Assembly (NCBI GenBank): GCA_029222685.1
Contig: JARHVB010000024.1
Coordinates: 78,046-142,045, forward strand
From: Terripilifer ovatus
Lineage (GTDB): Bacteria > Pseudomonadota > Alphaproteobacteria > Rhizobiales > Beijerinckiaceae
DNA length: 64,000 nucleotides
Direction: 5' to 3'
Shown here: positions 1 through 8,007 of the stretch, piece by piece
Layout of the letters: the number at the start of each line of letters is the position of its first letter
Numbering within the stretch: position 1 is the first letter of the stretch
Notes under the pieces: generated by a model
The model's input: the letters and a program-made list of their open reading frames with translations, nothing else
Told to the model about the DNA's origin: nothing
Database searches by the model: none
Made by a program: the position numbers and the translations under genes

Positions 1-274
1 GACGAACACGCGGGTTTCGGCGTGTCAGACCGTCGAATCCGACAGGCGGCGGTGAGCTGAGTCGCGGGAGTGAACGCTGGGTGCCGACGAAGCGGCGTGT
101 TCAATCGTCGGAAGCGGCGTTGCGAACCCGTCGATTCCGACAGGGCCTTTGGCAGCGCGGCCGACGCGACGTGAACGCGCTAAACTATTTCCACATCAAC
201 GCAAAAGATGACTTGCGAAGAATTTCCAGCATACCGAGCGCGAGGACGTTAGGATCTCGTTAACCAATAAGTTC
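1..274. promoter_or_regulatory. Region upstream of repA with a repeated 16-mer
   Basis: No convincing gene is seen here. A 16-bp sequence, CGTCGAATCCGACAGG at 31-46, returns with one mismatch (CGTCGATTCCGACAGG) at 129-144, and each copy contains an imperfect dyad GTCGA..TCCGAC. In repABC plasmids the region upstream of repA holds the operon promoter and a RepA operator, so these copies are candidate operator elements. That assignment is inference from position; no clear promoter was identified. Confidence 0.35.
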
Positions 275-1579
275 TTGCCAGAATCGGTTTCACGGGTAGC
301 TTCACGGAAGAATGGCCGAAACGGCGATTTTTCCGTGACGAAGGTTCTGCCCGTGCTCAACGCGCCAAGCCGATCTGAATCTGAAACGCCGACCGTCGAC
401 CAGACCATCGGCGAGCATGCAAGTTTGCTCAGTTCGCAGATCCAGGCGATGAGCGATGCGCTGTTCCCGCCGACATCGAAGAAAACCCTACGGCGCTTCA
501 CGTCAGGCGAAGCAGGTCGCCTGATCGGCATATCCGATTCGACGCTCCGAAAGATGAGCCTGGCCGGCGAAGGCCCGACCCCGGAGACGGCGAGCAACGG
601 GCGGCGTCTCTATACGCTCGGACAAATCAATGAAGTCCGGCAGCGCCTCGCAGAGACGATGCGCGGCAAGGACGCCACGGCCTTCGTGCCCCGTCGCTCC
701 GATCGTGACCACCTTCAAGTCATCGCGGTCGCGAACTTCAAGGGCGGCTCCGGCAAAACGACAACGGCCGCGCACCTCGCCCAATACCTCGGACTGCACG
801 GATATCGCACGCTCGCGGTCGATCTCGATCCCCAGGCAAGCATGTCCGCGCTGTTCGGCGTACTGCCGGAAGCCGACGTCGCGAAGAACGAGACGCTTTA
901 TGCGGCGATCAGATACGACGCGGATCGCCGGCCCCTCAGCGACGTGATTCTGCCAACCTACTTCGAAGGCGTGGACCTGGTGCCGGGCAACCTCGAACTG
1001 ATGGAGTTCGAGCACACGACCCCCCTCGCCCTCACCGCCGAGGACAGAACGGAAGGGCGGCTGTTCTTTTCGCGCGTGGCACGCGCGTTCGATGAGGTCG
1101 CTGATCGCTACGATGTGGTGGTGATGGACTGCCCGCCGCAGCTCGGCTTTCTGACCTTGACCGGCCTGTGCGCCGCCACAGGCATGCTGATCACCGTCCA
1201 TCCGCAGATGCTCGATGTCGCCTCGATGAGCCAGTTTCTGCTGATGACCGAGGCGCTCCTGACAGAGCTCAAGAAAAGCGGTGCCGTCCTCAAGTATGAC
1301 TTCATGCGTTATTTGCTGACTCGATTTGAGCCGCAGGACGGGCCGCAGACCAAGGTCGCGGCGTTGCTCCGGAACCTGTTCGGCGACCATGTGCTCACCA
1401 ACCCGATGCTCAAATCGACCGCGATATCGGACGCCGGACTTTCGAAGCAGACACTCTACGAGATCGGCCGTGAGAGCATGACGCGGTCAACGTATGATCG
1501 TGCGATCGAGGCGCTCGACGCCGTCAATGGGGAGGTCGAAGGGCTGATCCGAACGGCTTGGGGGCGCGCGAAATGTTGA
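275..1579 (+). CDS. repA: Plasmid partitioning protein RepA (ParA-type ATPase)
   Basis: First gene of a repABC operon. RepA is the Walker-type ATPase that segregates the plasmid together with RepB and, with RepB, represses the operon. The deviant Walker A motif FKGGSGKTTT lies near residues 155-164 and DLDPQAS follows about 30 residues later, as in ParA proteins. The N-terminal part (FPPTSKKTLRRF, then a MerR-like helix-turn-helix around SGEAGRLIGISDSTLRKM) is the RepA-specific DNA-binding region. The frame opens with TTG at 275 (434 aa); a GTG at 335 would give 414 aa, closer to the usual ~400, so the start is uncertain. RepB begins 367 bp downstream, after three centromere copies. Confidence 0.95.
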   Translation: MPESVSRVASRKNGRNGDFSVTKVLPVLNAPSRSESETPTVDQTIGEHASLLSSQIQAMSDALFPPTSKKTLRRFTSGEAGRLIGISDSTLRKMSLAGEGPTPETASNGRRLYTLGQINEVRQRLAETMRGKDATAFVPRRSDRDHLQVIAVANFKGGSGKTTTAAHLAQYLGLHGYRTLAVDLDPQASMSALFGVLPEADVAKNETLYAAIRYDADRRPLSDVILPTYFEGVDLVPGNLELMEFEHTTPLALTAEDRTEGRLFFSRVARAFDEVADRYDVVVMDCPPQLGFLTLTGLCAATGMLITVHPQMLDVASMSQFLLMTEALLTELKKSGAVLKYDFMRYLLTRFEPQDGPQTKVAALLRNLFGDHVLTNPMLKSTAISDAGLSKQTLYEIGRESMTRSTYDRAIEALDAVNGEVEGLIRTAWGRAKC

Positions 1580-1626
1580 GGTTATTTCGCCACTGTCGTT
1601 CGATTCGGAGCCTCCGCCGCGCTCTG

Positions 1627-1642
1627 GTTGGGAGCTCCCAAC
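1627..1642. promoter_or_regulatory. parS centromere copy 1
   Basis: Perfect 16-bp palindrome GTTGGGAGCTCCCAAC. It matches the repABC centromere consensus GTT-N4-GC-N4-AAC, the site bound by RepB. It lies between repA and repB, the usual place for such sites. Confidence 0.92.
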
Positions 1643-1761
1643 TCATCGCGCGAACGGGTCGATGCGGCAGCCGACAATCGCGCCAGGGACAGCGGACAGC
1701 CGGCGTGCGATCACGGCGCGTGGCGCTGCGCGCTGTGTCGAGGGGGCTTGCCGCGGCCTCA

Positions 1762-1777
1762 GTTGGGAGCTCCCAAC
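1762..1777. promoter_or_regulatory. parS centromere copy 2
   Basis: Second identical copy of GTTGGGAGCTCCCAAC, 135 bp after the first. The four copies are spaced 135, 114 and 112 bp start to start, and all lie between the end of repA and the first codons of repB. Confidence 0.92.
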
Positions 1778-1875
1778 TTGCCACCGCGGCGCACTTCCCG
1801 AGGCCGCGCCGTGGCAAGACGGAATGGTTAACCGGCCCTCGCCTGAGCGGGCGTCTCGCCACGCGCGACGCCTCG

Positions 1876-1891
1876 GTTGGGAGCTCCCAAC
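1876..1891. promoter_or_regulatory. parS centromere copy 3
   Basis: Third identical copy of the 16-bp palindrome, 56 bp upstream of the repB start codon. RepB bound here could also affect repB expression; that is inference from position. Confidence 0.92.
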
Positions 1892-1946
1892 GGACCGTTC
1901 CATGCCGCCAATCGAGCGTGACGATGCCAGCCGCACGGAGGGCGCT

Positions 1947-2972
1947 ATGAGCCGAAAGGACGTCCTCAACAACCTCTTCACGAGCAAGTTGGGAGCTCCC
2001 AACCGCGCTGATGCGCCGGCGCGCCGGGCTGGGCACGAGCCGGTCCGCTCCGGTGCCGTCTCCGCGGTCAGCTCGGTCCTCAGCGTCATGGCCGACGACG
2101 CAAAAGCAGCGAACGAGCTCCGCGACCTGATCAAGGCCGGAACCACGGTCATCGAAATCGAACCTGGCCTCGTCGATGGATCGGCCATCGCCGATCGCCT
2201 TCCGACGCCCAAAGACCCGAAGTTTGACGCTTTGGTCGAAAGCATGCGCGCCCACGGCCAGAAAGTGCCAATTCTCGTGCGGCCACACCCGACGACGGCT
2301 GGCCGCTATCAGATCGCCTACGGACGCCGACGCCTGCGAGGTGCAGCCAACCTCGGCGCCAAGGTCAAGGCGCTGGTGCTTGAGTTGACCGATGAGGAGC
2401 TCGTCATAGCGCAGGGCCTTGAGAACGGTCCGCGCGCGGACCTGTCCTGGATCGAAAAAGCGCTTTACGCCCGCCGTCTCGAAGATGCCGGTCACGACCG
2501 CTCAACCATCATGGCCGCGCTATCGACCGATAAGGCAGATCTCAGCCGCTACATCAGCATCGCACGGATGATCCCCGTGACGCTCATCGAGGCGATCGGT
2601 CCAGCGCCCAAGGCCGGCCGTCCGCGCTGGGCGGCGCTGGCCGAGAGGCTGGAGAAGCCGGCGGCGCAGGTCGCCGCGGGGCAGGTGCTCGAGCGACCGG
2701 AATTCCAAGACGCCGACAGCGATGCGCGCTTTGCGATGGTGTTCGAGGCTTTGCGCGCTGCGCCTGCGCGACGGCGCGGCACCGTCAGCGTTTGGCACAA
2801 CCCGAATGGCAAGAAGGCCGCGCGCATCGAGCGCGCCAACGGCCGCACAACAATCTTGTTCGAGGAAAAGCACGTTCCAGAGTTTGCGGCCTTTCTCGAG
2901 GACCGCTTGGACGAGCTTTATCGCGAATTCGCTAATCAGAAAGAGGAGGGCCGCACAGACGACAAGACCTGA
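1947..2972 (+). CDS. repB: Plasmid partitioning protein RepB (ParB family)
   Basis: RepB is the ParB-family protein that binds parS and works with RepA in segregation and autoregulation. The ATG at 1947 is chosen because the protein then begins MSRKDVLNNLF, the usual RepB start, and GGAGGG lies just upstream; the open frame reaches back to 1662 but that part crosses the centromere sites. The ParB nuclease-like fold is seen in FDALVESMRAHGQKVPILVR and the following YGRRRLRGA, and a helix-turn-helix follows (IEKALYARRLEDAG). The length of 341 aa is normal. A fourth parS copy lies inside its first 20 codons. Confidence 0.95.
   Translation: MSRKDVLNNLFTSKLGAPNRADAPARRAGHEPVRSGAVSAVSSVLSVMADDAKAANELRDLIKAGTTVIEIEPGLVDGSAIADRLPTPKDPKFDALVESMRAHGQKVPILVRPHPTTAGRYQIAYGRRRLRGAANLGAKVKALVLELTDEELVIAQGLENGPRADLSWIEKALYARRLEDAGHDRSTIMAALSTDKADLSRYISIARMIPVTLIEAIGPAPKAGRPRWAALAERLEKPAAQVAAGQVLERPEFQDADSDARFAMVFEALRAAPARRRGTVSVWHNPNGKKAARIERANGRTTILFEEKHVPEFAAFLEDRLDELYREFANQKEEGRTDDKT
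1988..2003. promoter_or_regulatory. parS centromere copy 4, inside repB
   Basis: Fourth identical GTTGGGAGCTCCCAAC, within the repB coding sequence, where it encodes part of KLGAPN. A centromere embedded in its own binding protein's gene could let RepB spread over or repress repB. Confidence 0.9.
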
Positions 2973-3029
2973 CCAGCATGCGCGTTCCGCGTCAGCGCCG
3001 GTCAATCACGTCAACCCATAACACCAGGC

Positions 3030-3083
3030 AAAAGAAAAGGCCCCCGAAACGGCGTCCCGGAAGCCCCTTCTCAAAGTTTGGCA
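3030..3083 (-). ncRNA. Putative counter-transcribed antisense RNA (incompatibility RNA) between repB and repC
   Basis: repABC plasmids encode a 50-60 nt antisense RNA here that limits repC expression and sets copy number and incompatibility. On the minus strand I see a -35 TTGACG (3113-3118), 17 bp, a -10 GATTCT (3090-3095), and about 50 nt later an intrinsic terminator: GGCUUCCG (3058-3065) pairing with CGGGGGCC (3039-3046), then a T-rich run at 3030-3038. The predicted transcript is about 54 nt. The start site is estimated from the -10 box; the -10 match is weak. Confidence 0.72.
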
Positions 3084-3118
3084 ACTAAGAGAATCGCACT
3101 TCCACGAATCGCCGTCAA

Positions 3119-3160
3119 GAGTCCTTCGGGACTAATCGCCGTTCCGGCGAGCGGATTTTC
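3119..3160 (+). promoter_or_regulatory. Stem-loops in the repC leader
   Basis: The repB-repC leader holds a strong hairpin AGTCC-TTCG-GGACT (about 3119-3132), then CGCC-GTTC-CGGCG followed by a T-rich stretch. In repABC plasmids the antisense RNA steers the leader between a repC-permissive fold and a terminator or ribosome-masking fold; these hairpins are candidates for it. The rest of 2973-3301 shows nothing else I can name. Confidence 0.45.
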
Positions 3161-3301
3161 TTTGCCTTAGCGAGGCAAGGACATGGTTTCGAACTCTCTA
3201 ACGACGTCCGATGGACGGCGAACGATGAAGTGTGCCCAAACGATCGATGCGACATCCGATCGTCGCGACGACCTCCGCTGGCAAGAGCAGGGGAGGTTGT
3301 C

Positions 3302-4795
3302 ATGAACGCGCATGCAGCCGGCCTCCGCAGATCCTCGCCGGAGACCCTTAGCGCGGAAAAATTTGCGCGCACCTACCGGGAGGGAAAGGTGCCCGCCGTG
3401 ACGCGCACGGCCGCGCTTCAGGTCGCCAAGCGCGCGGCGGCCGCGATGGGACTGAAAGCCGCCAAACTCGCGCTGATCGACCAGCTCTTCGGGGCGTCGA
3501 AGCCGGCTGACTGGCGCACGCCCGGCCAGCCGCCCATCATCTGGCCGTCCAATGCCCGACTCGCGCGGAGCCTGGGCCTCAGCGTCTCCACCATGAAGCA
3601 CCACCTGAAAGGCCTCGTGGAGGCGGGCCTGGTCTCCTACAGCGACCATCCGACTTATCAGCGCCGCGGCCGCCGTGACGCCGAGGGCAACATCGTGGAG
3701 GCCTATGGCATCGACCTGTCGCCGATCGCGACACGGTTCGCAGAGCTGCACGACCTGGCGGAGGCCGCGGACTATGAGGCTCGCGAACGGCGGCGCCTGT
3801 CGTATCGGCGCACGGTCCTGCGCAAGGAGATCCAGTCGCTGATCATCAGCGCCGTCGAGCAGCGCCTTGCCGGACCGTGGGGCCCGCTCCAGGCCCGGCT
3901 CGATGTTCTGCGGGAGCACCGCGCGGTTGATCTCGACGACCTGCGGACGCAAGTCGAGGCGCTGGACGTGCTGCGGGAAGAGGTCGAGGGCCTCTATGGC
4001 AAAGGATTTGAGGATAGAAATTTCAACGCCACGGTATCGAAATTTCGGCCCGTACAAACTACAGCCGAACCTTCACATTCTGAATCTAGTAAGAATGAAT
4101 CGAGTCGCGCTAACGCGCGACAACTCAATCCCTTAGCGGCCTTCGGCCTTTCAACCGAAAAGAAGTCTGACGAAGTCGCCACGTCCCTGCAACCGTCGAG
4201 ATCGGCGGCCGACATGCTTAAAGACGACGCCCAGATGATCTCGCTGCCGCTGGTGCAGGCCGCCTGTCCGGCTGTTTGCGACTATGCGCCAGACGCCTTC
4301 GCCAATTGGCGGGAATTCCGGGCCTCCGGCCACGTGCTCTGCGCCGCCGCTGGCATCAACCCGCAGGTCTTGCAGGAGGCTCAGGCGATCCTCGGGCCTG
4401 ATCTTGCCGCTTCAGCGCTCGCGATCACGGTTCAACGTTCGAACACCGGCGCCGTGGCCAAACCGGGCGCCTATTTGCGGCGGCTCGTCCAGCGGGGAAG
4501 GGACGGCGAACTGCATCTCAGCCGCTCGTTGTTCGCCCTCGCAAAGGCCGGCGAACCAGAAAGCGCGGCACATGCACCGGCAGCGATCGTCACGGAGACC
4601 TTCCCGGCGCACGGCTCGATTAGTTACGGACCGTGGGCGGCGATTGTTCGCGAGCATGCGCCAAAACCGACTCCGGACGTCGATAGCGTCGCCAATGCGT
4701 TCAGGCGCTGGGCGACGGAGAAAAGCATCGACCTGACGGCCCCGAACATCGAGCGTGTGTTCGCTGGGTTCTGCCGGAAATGGAGGATGAATTGA
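3302..4795 (+). CDS. repC: Replication initiation protein RepC
   Basis: RepC is the replication initiator of repABC plasmids and normally carries the origin within its own gene. The ATG at 3302 is preceded by GGGGAGG (3290-3296) and is preferred over an in-frame ATG at 3230. The N-terminal half holds the winged-helix DNA-binding region (WPSNARLARSLGLSVSTMKHHLKGL..AGLVSY), and RRLSYRRTVLRKEIQS follows. At 497 aa it is somewhat longer than many RepC proteins (about 400-440 aa). The middle of the gene changes from GC-rich to AT-rich DNA near 4010-4120. It is the last gene of the operon. Confidence 0.93.
   Translation: MNAHAAGLRRSSPETLSAEKFARTYREGKVPAVTRTAALQVAKRAAAAMGLKAAKLALIDQLFGASKPADWRTPGQPPIIWPSNARLARSLGLSVSTMKHHLKGLVEAGLVSYSDHPTYQRRGRRDAEGNIVEAYGIDLSPIATRFAELHDLAEAADYEARERRRLSYRRTVLRKEIQSLIISAVEQRLAGPWGPLQARLDVLREHRAVDLDDLRTQVEALDVLREEVEGLYGKGFEDRNFNATVSKFRPVQTTAEPSHSESSKNESSRANARQLNPLAAFGLSTEKKSDEVATSLQPSRSAADMLKDDAQMISLPLVQAACPAVCDYAPDAFANWREFRASGHVLCAAAGINPQVLQEAQAILGPDLAASALAITVQRSNTGAVAKPGAYLRRLVQRGRDGELHLSRSLFALAKAGEPESAAHAPAAIVTETFPAHGSISYGPWAAIVREHAPKPTPDVDSVANAFRRWATEKSIDLTAPNIERVFAGFCRKWRMN
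4010..4120. other. AT-rich segment within repC, candidate replication origin
   Basis: Against a GC-rich background this stretch is clearly AT-rich and carries the palindrome GAAATTTC twice, at 4017-4024 and 4039-4046, 22 bp apart (two helical turns). In repABC plasmids the origin has been mapped to an AT-rich region inside repC. The position fits, but the repeats' function is inference. Confidence 0.5.
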
Positions 4796-4878
4796 TGCCA
4801 GCGTCAGAGGCCGGCATGCAGGGAATGGCCAGCGAATTCTTCTGCGGGACGCCTCGGCGCGCTCCCGGGCGGCGACGC

Positions 4879-5802
4879 TTAGTCTGCGATTTCGTCGGTG
4901 CTGAGCGCCCAGTCGGCACCGGCGAACCAGCATCGATCGGGCACGGCAGGGCGTTTCCAGATCAGGCTTCGCACCTTGTCGAGACCGCCATCGGAAAACG
5001 CCTTGGCCAGGGCCTCCGCTTCGGCTTCGTCGCCGACGGCGAGATCGCCTTCGGCACAGACAAAATGCGCCGTACTGACGGGGTGAACCGCATACCCTTT
5101 TGGCTGTCGCTCGACAGCCAATGCCGCGCCACCGTTGCTGTGGCGGCCTCCCATGCCCTCTCGTTGAGGGCCAGGACCTCCGAGCCAGAACACCAGTCGT
5201 CCCCCTGGCGCGAGATTTTCGATCCAGCGATCGGCCGGGCGGATCACGCCAAAATTGACGTAGACGCCGTTCGCGGGCGCCTGAGGCCAAGCCGCGCCGT
5301 CGCCGCAAATCACCGTGACGTTCGGACGATCCGCAAGGGCGCGAGCCGCCTGATCGGCCAGCGTCGCATCGAACTCGATCGCCGTGACCTGACCTGTCGG
5401 ACCAACGAGCTCGCTCAAAATCGCGCTGTAGTAGCCGGTGCCGGCGCCGACATGGACGATGCGGTCGCCTGCTTTGACAGCCAGAGCCTGAAACAGCTTG
5501 GCATGCAACGACGGGCTGCCGTTGTTCACGCCGCGTGCCGGGTCGAGTGCGAACAGGATATCCTGATAGGTGACGACCGGATCGGCCGAGGCAAGCGATC
5601 GATACCCGCCAAATGGCGAAAGGATCGTCCAGGGCGGGTCGCCGAGGAATCTTTCGCGTGGGACGGCGGCGAACGCTGCCTCGATGCGACCATCCTCGAC
5701 GCCGAGCAGCGCCAGCATCTGGCGGGCATAGGCGCGGCGCACGATCGCCAGTTCGTCGGCGGAGAAGTTTTGGTCCAAGGGCGGGGAGGGGAGAAATGTC
5801 AC
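4879..5802 (-). CDS. Protein-L-isoaspartate O-methyltransferase-like SAM methyltransferase
   Basis: Resembles Pcm, which uses S-adenosylmethionine to methylate isoaspartyl residues in damaged proteins. The SAM-binding motif IVHVGAGTGYYSAIL is clear, preceded by VNNGSPSLHAKLFQAL as in the Pcm family. At 307 aa it is longer than classical Pcm (about 210-230 aa), with an extra C-terminal part. The start is a GTG at 5802 that overlaps the integrase stop (GTGA), so the two genes are probably co-transcribed. It converges on repC across 83 bp with no clear terminator. The substrate is not certain; it may be a specialised relative. Confidence 0.82.
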   Translation of the reverse strand: MTFLPSPPLDQNFSADELAIVRRAYARQMLALLGVEDGRIEAAFAAVPRERFLGDPPWTILSPFGGYRSLASADPVVTYQDILFALDPARGVNNGSPSLHAKLFQALAVKAGDRIVHVGAGTGYYSAILSELVGPTGQVTAIEFDATLADQAARALADRPNVTVICGDGAAWPQAPANGVYVNFGVIRPADRWIENLAPGGRLVFWLGGPGPQREGMGGRHSNGGAALAVERQPKGYAVHPVSTAHFVCAEGDLAVGDEAEAEALAKAFSDGGLDKVRSLIWKRPAVPDRCWFAGADWALSTDEIAD

Positions 5803-6938
5803 AGGCCGGCAGCCTTCGTCAGATTGACCCGGAATCGGTCGCGGCGACGCTGATAGCCGCGGGTCTGCTCCGCCGTGGCGTGGCCGAGCTGCTTCTGGAC
5901 GTAGCGTTCGTCGACCTCGGCAGAGGAGGCGAGGCCGGCGCGCAGGGAATGACCCGCGAACTTCCCCTTCCGGTCGCCTTCGGGCAGATCGGCGCGCACG
6001 CCGGCGGCGAGGGCGGCGGCCTTGACCAGCCGCGCCACCTGCTTGTCGGTCAGCCGGTCCGGCCCGACGTCTTTTCCGCCCTCGCGGACCCGGCGGAACA
6101 ACGGTCCGTGACCGATCCGGGCCAGCTTCAGCCAGGTCTGCAGGGCGACGACGGGGCAGGTGGCGTCGGAGGAGCCGCGGCCGATCTCGACCTCGCGCCA
6201 GCCGGTCTTGCCGCGCAGGGTGACGACCATGCCGTCCTTGAGGATCTCGATCCAGCCGCTGCCGTCTTCGGTCTGCTCCGGCCCGACATCGAGGCCGACC
6301 ACCTCGGAGCGGCGCAGTCCGCCGGCGAAGCCGACCAGCAGCATGGCGCGGTCGCGCAGGCCGCGCAGGCTGCCGCGATCGAACGTCTCGAGCATGGCGA
6401 TCACGTCCTCTGGCAGGACGGCCTCCTTCTTGACGGGCGGGCGGCCGTGGGTGCGGCGGATGCCCGCCAGAACGGTCGCGACATGGCGGTCCTGGCGGTC
6501 GAAGGCGAGGCCGCGCTGGCGGAAGTGCCAGCTCAGCGCCGACAGCCGCCGCTCGATCGTCAAGACCGCGTCAGGCTTCGGCCCGGCCTTCCCGGCGGCG
6601 CAGGCGGTGATGTAGAGCCCGAGGGTCTGGACGTCCGGGGGGAGGGGGTCGAGGGCCTGCCGCCGGCACCAGGCCGTGTAATGCCGCCAGTCCGCCCCAT
6701 AGGCGCGGCGGGTGTTCTCGGCGCTGGACGCCTTGATGTAGTCGCGCGCCCGGTCGGCGAGCGGCTCGAGATGCCGCGGCAGGCCCGTGGTGGCGCCCGG
6801 AACAGGGGAGGGGAGGCCGCCCGGCGCCTCGGCCGGCGTCTCTCCGGTCGACGAACCGACATCCGCCGCCGGGCTCTCCGGCGGCGCAGGGCCGTCCTGG
6901 GTGTCGAATGCGGGGTCGCGCGGGGCGTCAGGGCTCAT
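5799..6938 (-). CDS. Tyrosine-type site-specific recombinase
   Basis: Cuts and rejoins DNA at specific sites. The catalytic set is present: Arg in GGLRRSEV, Lys in LRGKTG, HSLRAG, LGHATAEQT and the nucleophilic Tyr in RGYQRR near the C-terminus. A SAM-like core-binding domain precedes (NTRRAYGADWRHYTAWC), after a Pro/Ala-rich tail of about 60 residues. At 379 aa the protein looks intact. A perfect 12-bp inverted repeat lies just upstream of its start and could be its operator or its crossover site. The downstream methyltransferase gene overlaps its stop codon. Confidence 0.92.
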   Translation of the reverse strand: MSPDAPRDPAFDTQDGPAPPESPAADVGSSTGETPAEAPGGLPSPVPGATTGLPRHLEPLADRARDYIKASSAENTRRAYGADWRHYTAWCRRQALDPLPPDVQTLGLYITACAAGKAGPKPDAVLTIERRLSALSWHFRQRGLAFDRQDRHVATVLAGIRRTHGRPPVKKEAVLPEDVIAMLETFDRGSLRGLRDRAMLLVGFAGGLRRSEVVGLDVGPEQTEDGSGWIEILKDGMVVTLRGKTGWREVEIGRGSSDATCPVVALQTWLKLARIGHGPLFRRVREGGKDVGPDRLTDKQVARLVKAAALAAGVRADLPEGDRKGKFAGHSLRAGLASSAEVDERYVQKQLGHATAEQTRGYQRRRDRFRVNLTKAAGL

Positions 6939-6956
6939 TTCGCTATAATGTAGGAA

Positions 6957-6985
6957 ACGTCCGATAATGCAAGATTATCGGACGT
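6957..6985. repeat. Perfect 12-bp inverted repeat at the integrase promoter
   Basis: ACGTCCGATAAT (6957-6968), 5-bp spacer GCAAG, then the exact reverse complement at 6974-6985. It lies 19 bp upstream of the integrase ATG and 76 bp upstream of the divergent DUF1403 gene. On the minus strand a TTGCAT..CATTAT promoter-like pair (16-bp spacing) overlaps it. It could be an operator for the divergent genes or paired recombinase-binding arms. Confidence 0.8.
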
Positions 6986-7060
6986 AGTTATTTGTCGACA
7001 TGCGCGGCGGTTTGATACGAAATCCGTTGCCATAAGCGCCGCGCTGTATCATGCTCCGAC

Positions 7061-8005
7061 ATGGCCCCACGCGCGCGAATCCTCCCCGAGCCCCCGCCGA
7101 CGTTCGCGCCGGCGCCATCCTGGCTGCGGCGGCGTGCTCCGCCCGACACCGTCACGGAAGCCGTGTTTTACGCCGGCGCAGCGCTGGCGGCGCTGCATCC
7201 GATCGCCCGCGATGAGCACAAGCTGGGCCTCTTGTGGCGGCAGCGCCTCGCGCTCTCCTGTGCGGCGGCGCTCGCGCGCCAGGGCGGGCGCACCGAGGAC
7301 GAGGCGACGCTGCGCGACCACTGGTACTTGCGCAAGCCGGGCGACGACCCGGGTCCGGGCGGCCGCATTCTCGACGCCTGGCGCCGGCTCGGCGAACGGG
7401 CGACGAGTGACGAGAAGGAGTGGATCTGGGCCGTGGCGCCCTCGCTCGGCCATGCCCTCAACTCGCTGCCGATCGAGATCGTCGAGCTCGCCGGCCGCCA
7501 CACCAAGCGGGCGCACGCCATGCCGGTGCTCGCCGCGGCGGAGATCATCGCGGCGAGCGGACGTGTCCTTCCGGACGAGGGGCTGCTGCCGCTGTGGCTC
7601 GCCGACGCGGTCCTCGCCCACCAGCTCCGCTGGCCGGCGCCGGTGCCGCTGCTCGCGGCGCATCTGTCACGCGGTGCGCTGCGCAAGGCGCCGCAGCATC
7701 TCGAGGGCGAGACCGTGTTCATGAGCGCGCTCTGCACGGCCTATGCGACGGCGGCCGTCACGGCGATCGACCTCTACAACGATCTCGCCCGCCGGGCGGC
7801 ACATCTGCTCGCGGTCGCGCCGACGCTGCGCGGCCGGGACGCCGACCTCACCGTCTCCGTACTGATGAGCGAGGATGCCCAGCCCGCCGAGCAGGGCAAA
7901 TCGGCGAGCGACCGCTCCAGCCGACGCCTGTTCGAGCGCCTGGTCTCGCTCGGCGCGGTGCGCGAGCTCACCGGTCGTCCGACCTTCCGACTCTACGGGC
8001 TCTGA
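7061..8005 (+). CDS. DUF1403 family protein
   Basis: Recognised as DUF1403, a family of unknown function common on rhizobial plasmids; key stretches are EAVFYAGAALAALHPI, WRQRLALSCAAALAR and the C-terminal RLFERLVSLGAVRELTGRP. It is 314 aa and largely helical. The C-terminal end looks like a small winged-helix segment, though this is only a reading of the sequence. The gene begins 76 bp from the 12-bp inverted repeat and is followed after 2 bp by an ScpB-like gene, so the two are almost certainly co-expressed. No catalytic motif is visible. Confidence 0.85.
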   Translation: MAPRARILPEPPPTFAPAPSWLRRRAPPDTVTEAVFYAGAALAALHPIARDEHKLGLLWRQRLALSCAAALARQGGRTEDEATLRDHWYLRKPGDDPGPGGRILDAWRRLGERATSDEKEWIWAVAPSLGHALNSLPIEIVELAGRHTKRAHAMPVLAAAEIIAASGRVLPDEGLLPLWLADAVLAHQLRWPAPVPLLAAHLSRGALRKAPQHLEGETVFMSALCTAYATAAVTAIDLYNDLARRAAHLLAVAPTLRGRDADLTVSVLMSEDAQPAEQGKSASDRSSRRLFERLVSLGAVRELTGRPTFRLYGL

Positions 8006-8007
8006 CG

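Noticed and set aside
1662..1946. N-terminal extension of RepB
   Set aside because: The open frame reaches 1662, but the extension crosses three parS copies, and MSRKDVLNNLF at 1947 is the family start with a ribosome site.
5613..6953. Long plus-strand open frame (446 aa) opposite the recombinase
   Set aside because: It lies on the opposite strand of a recombinase with full catalytic motifs, is rich in Arg/Gly/Ala and resembles no protein; it is a GC-rich shadow.
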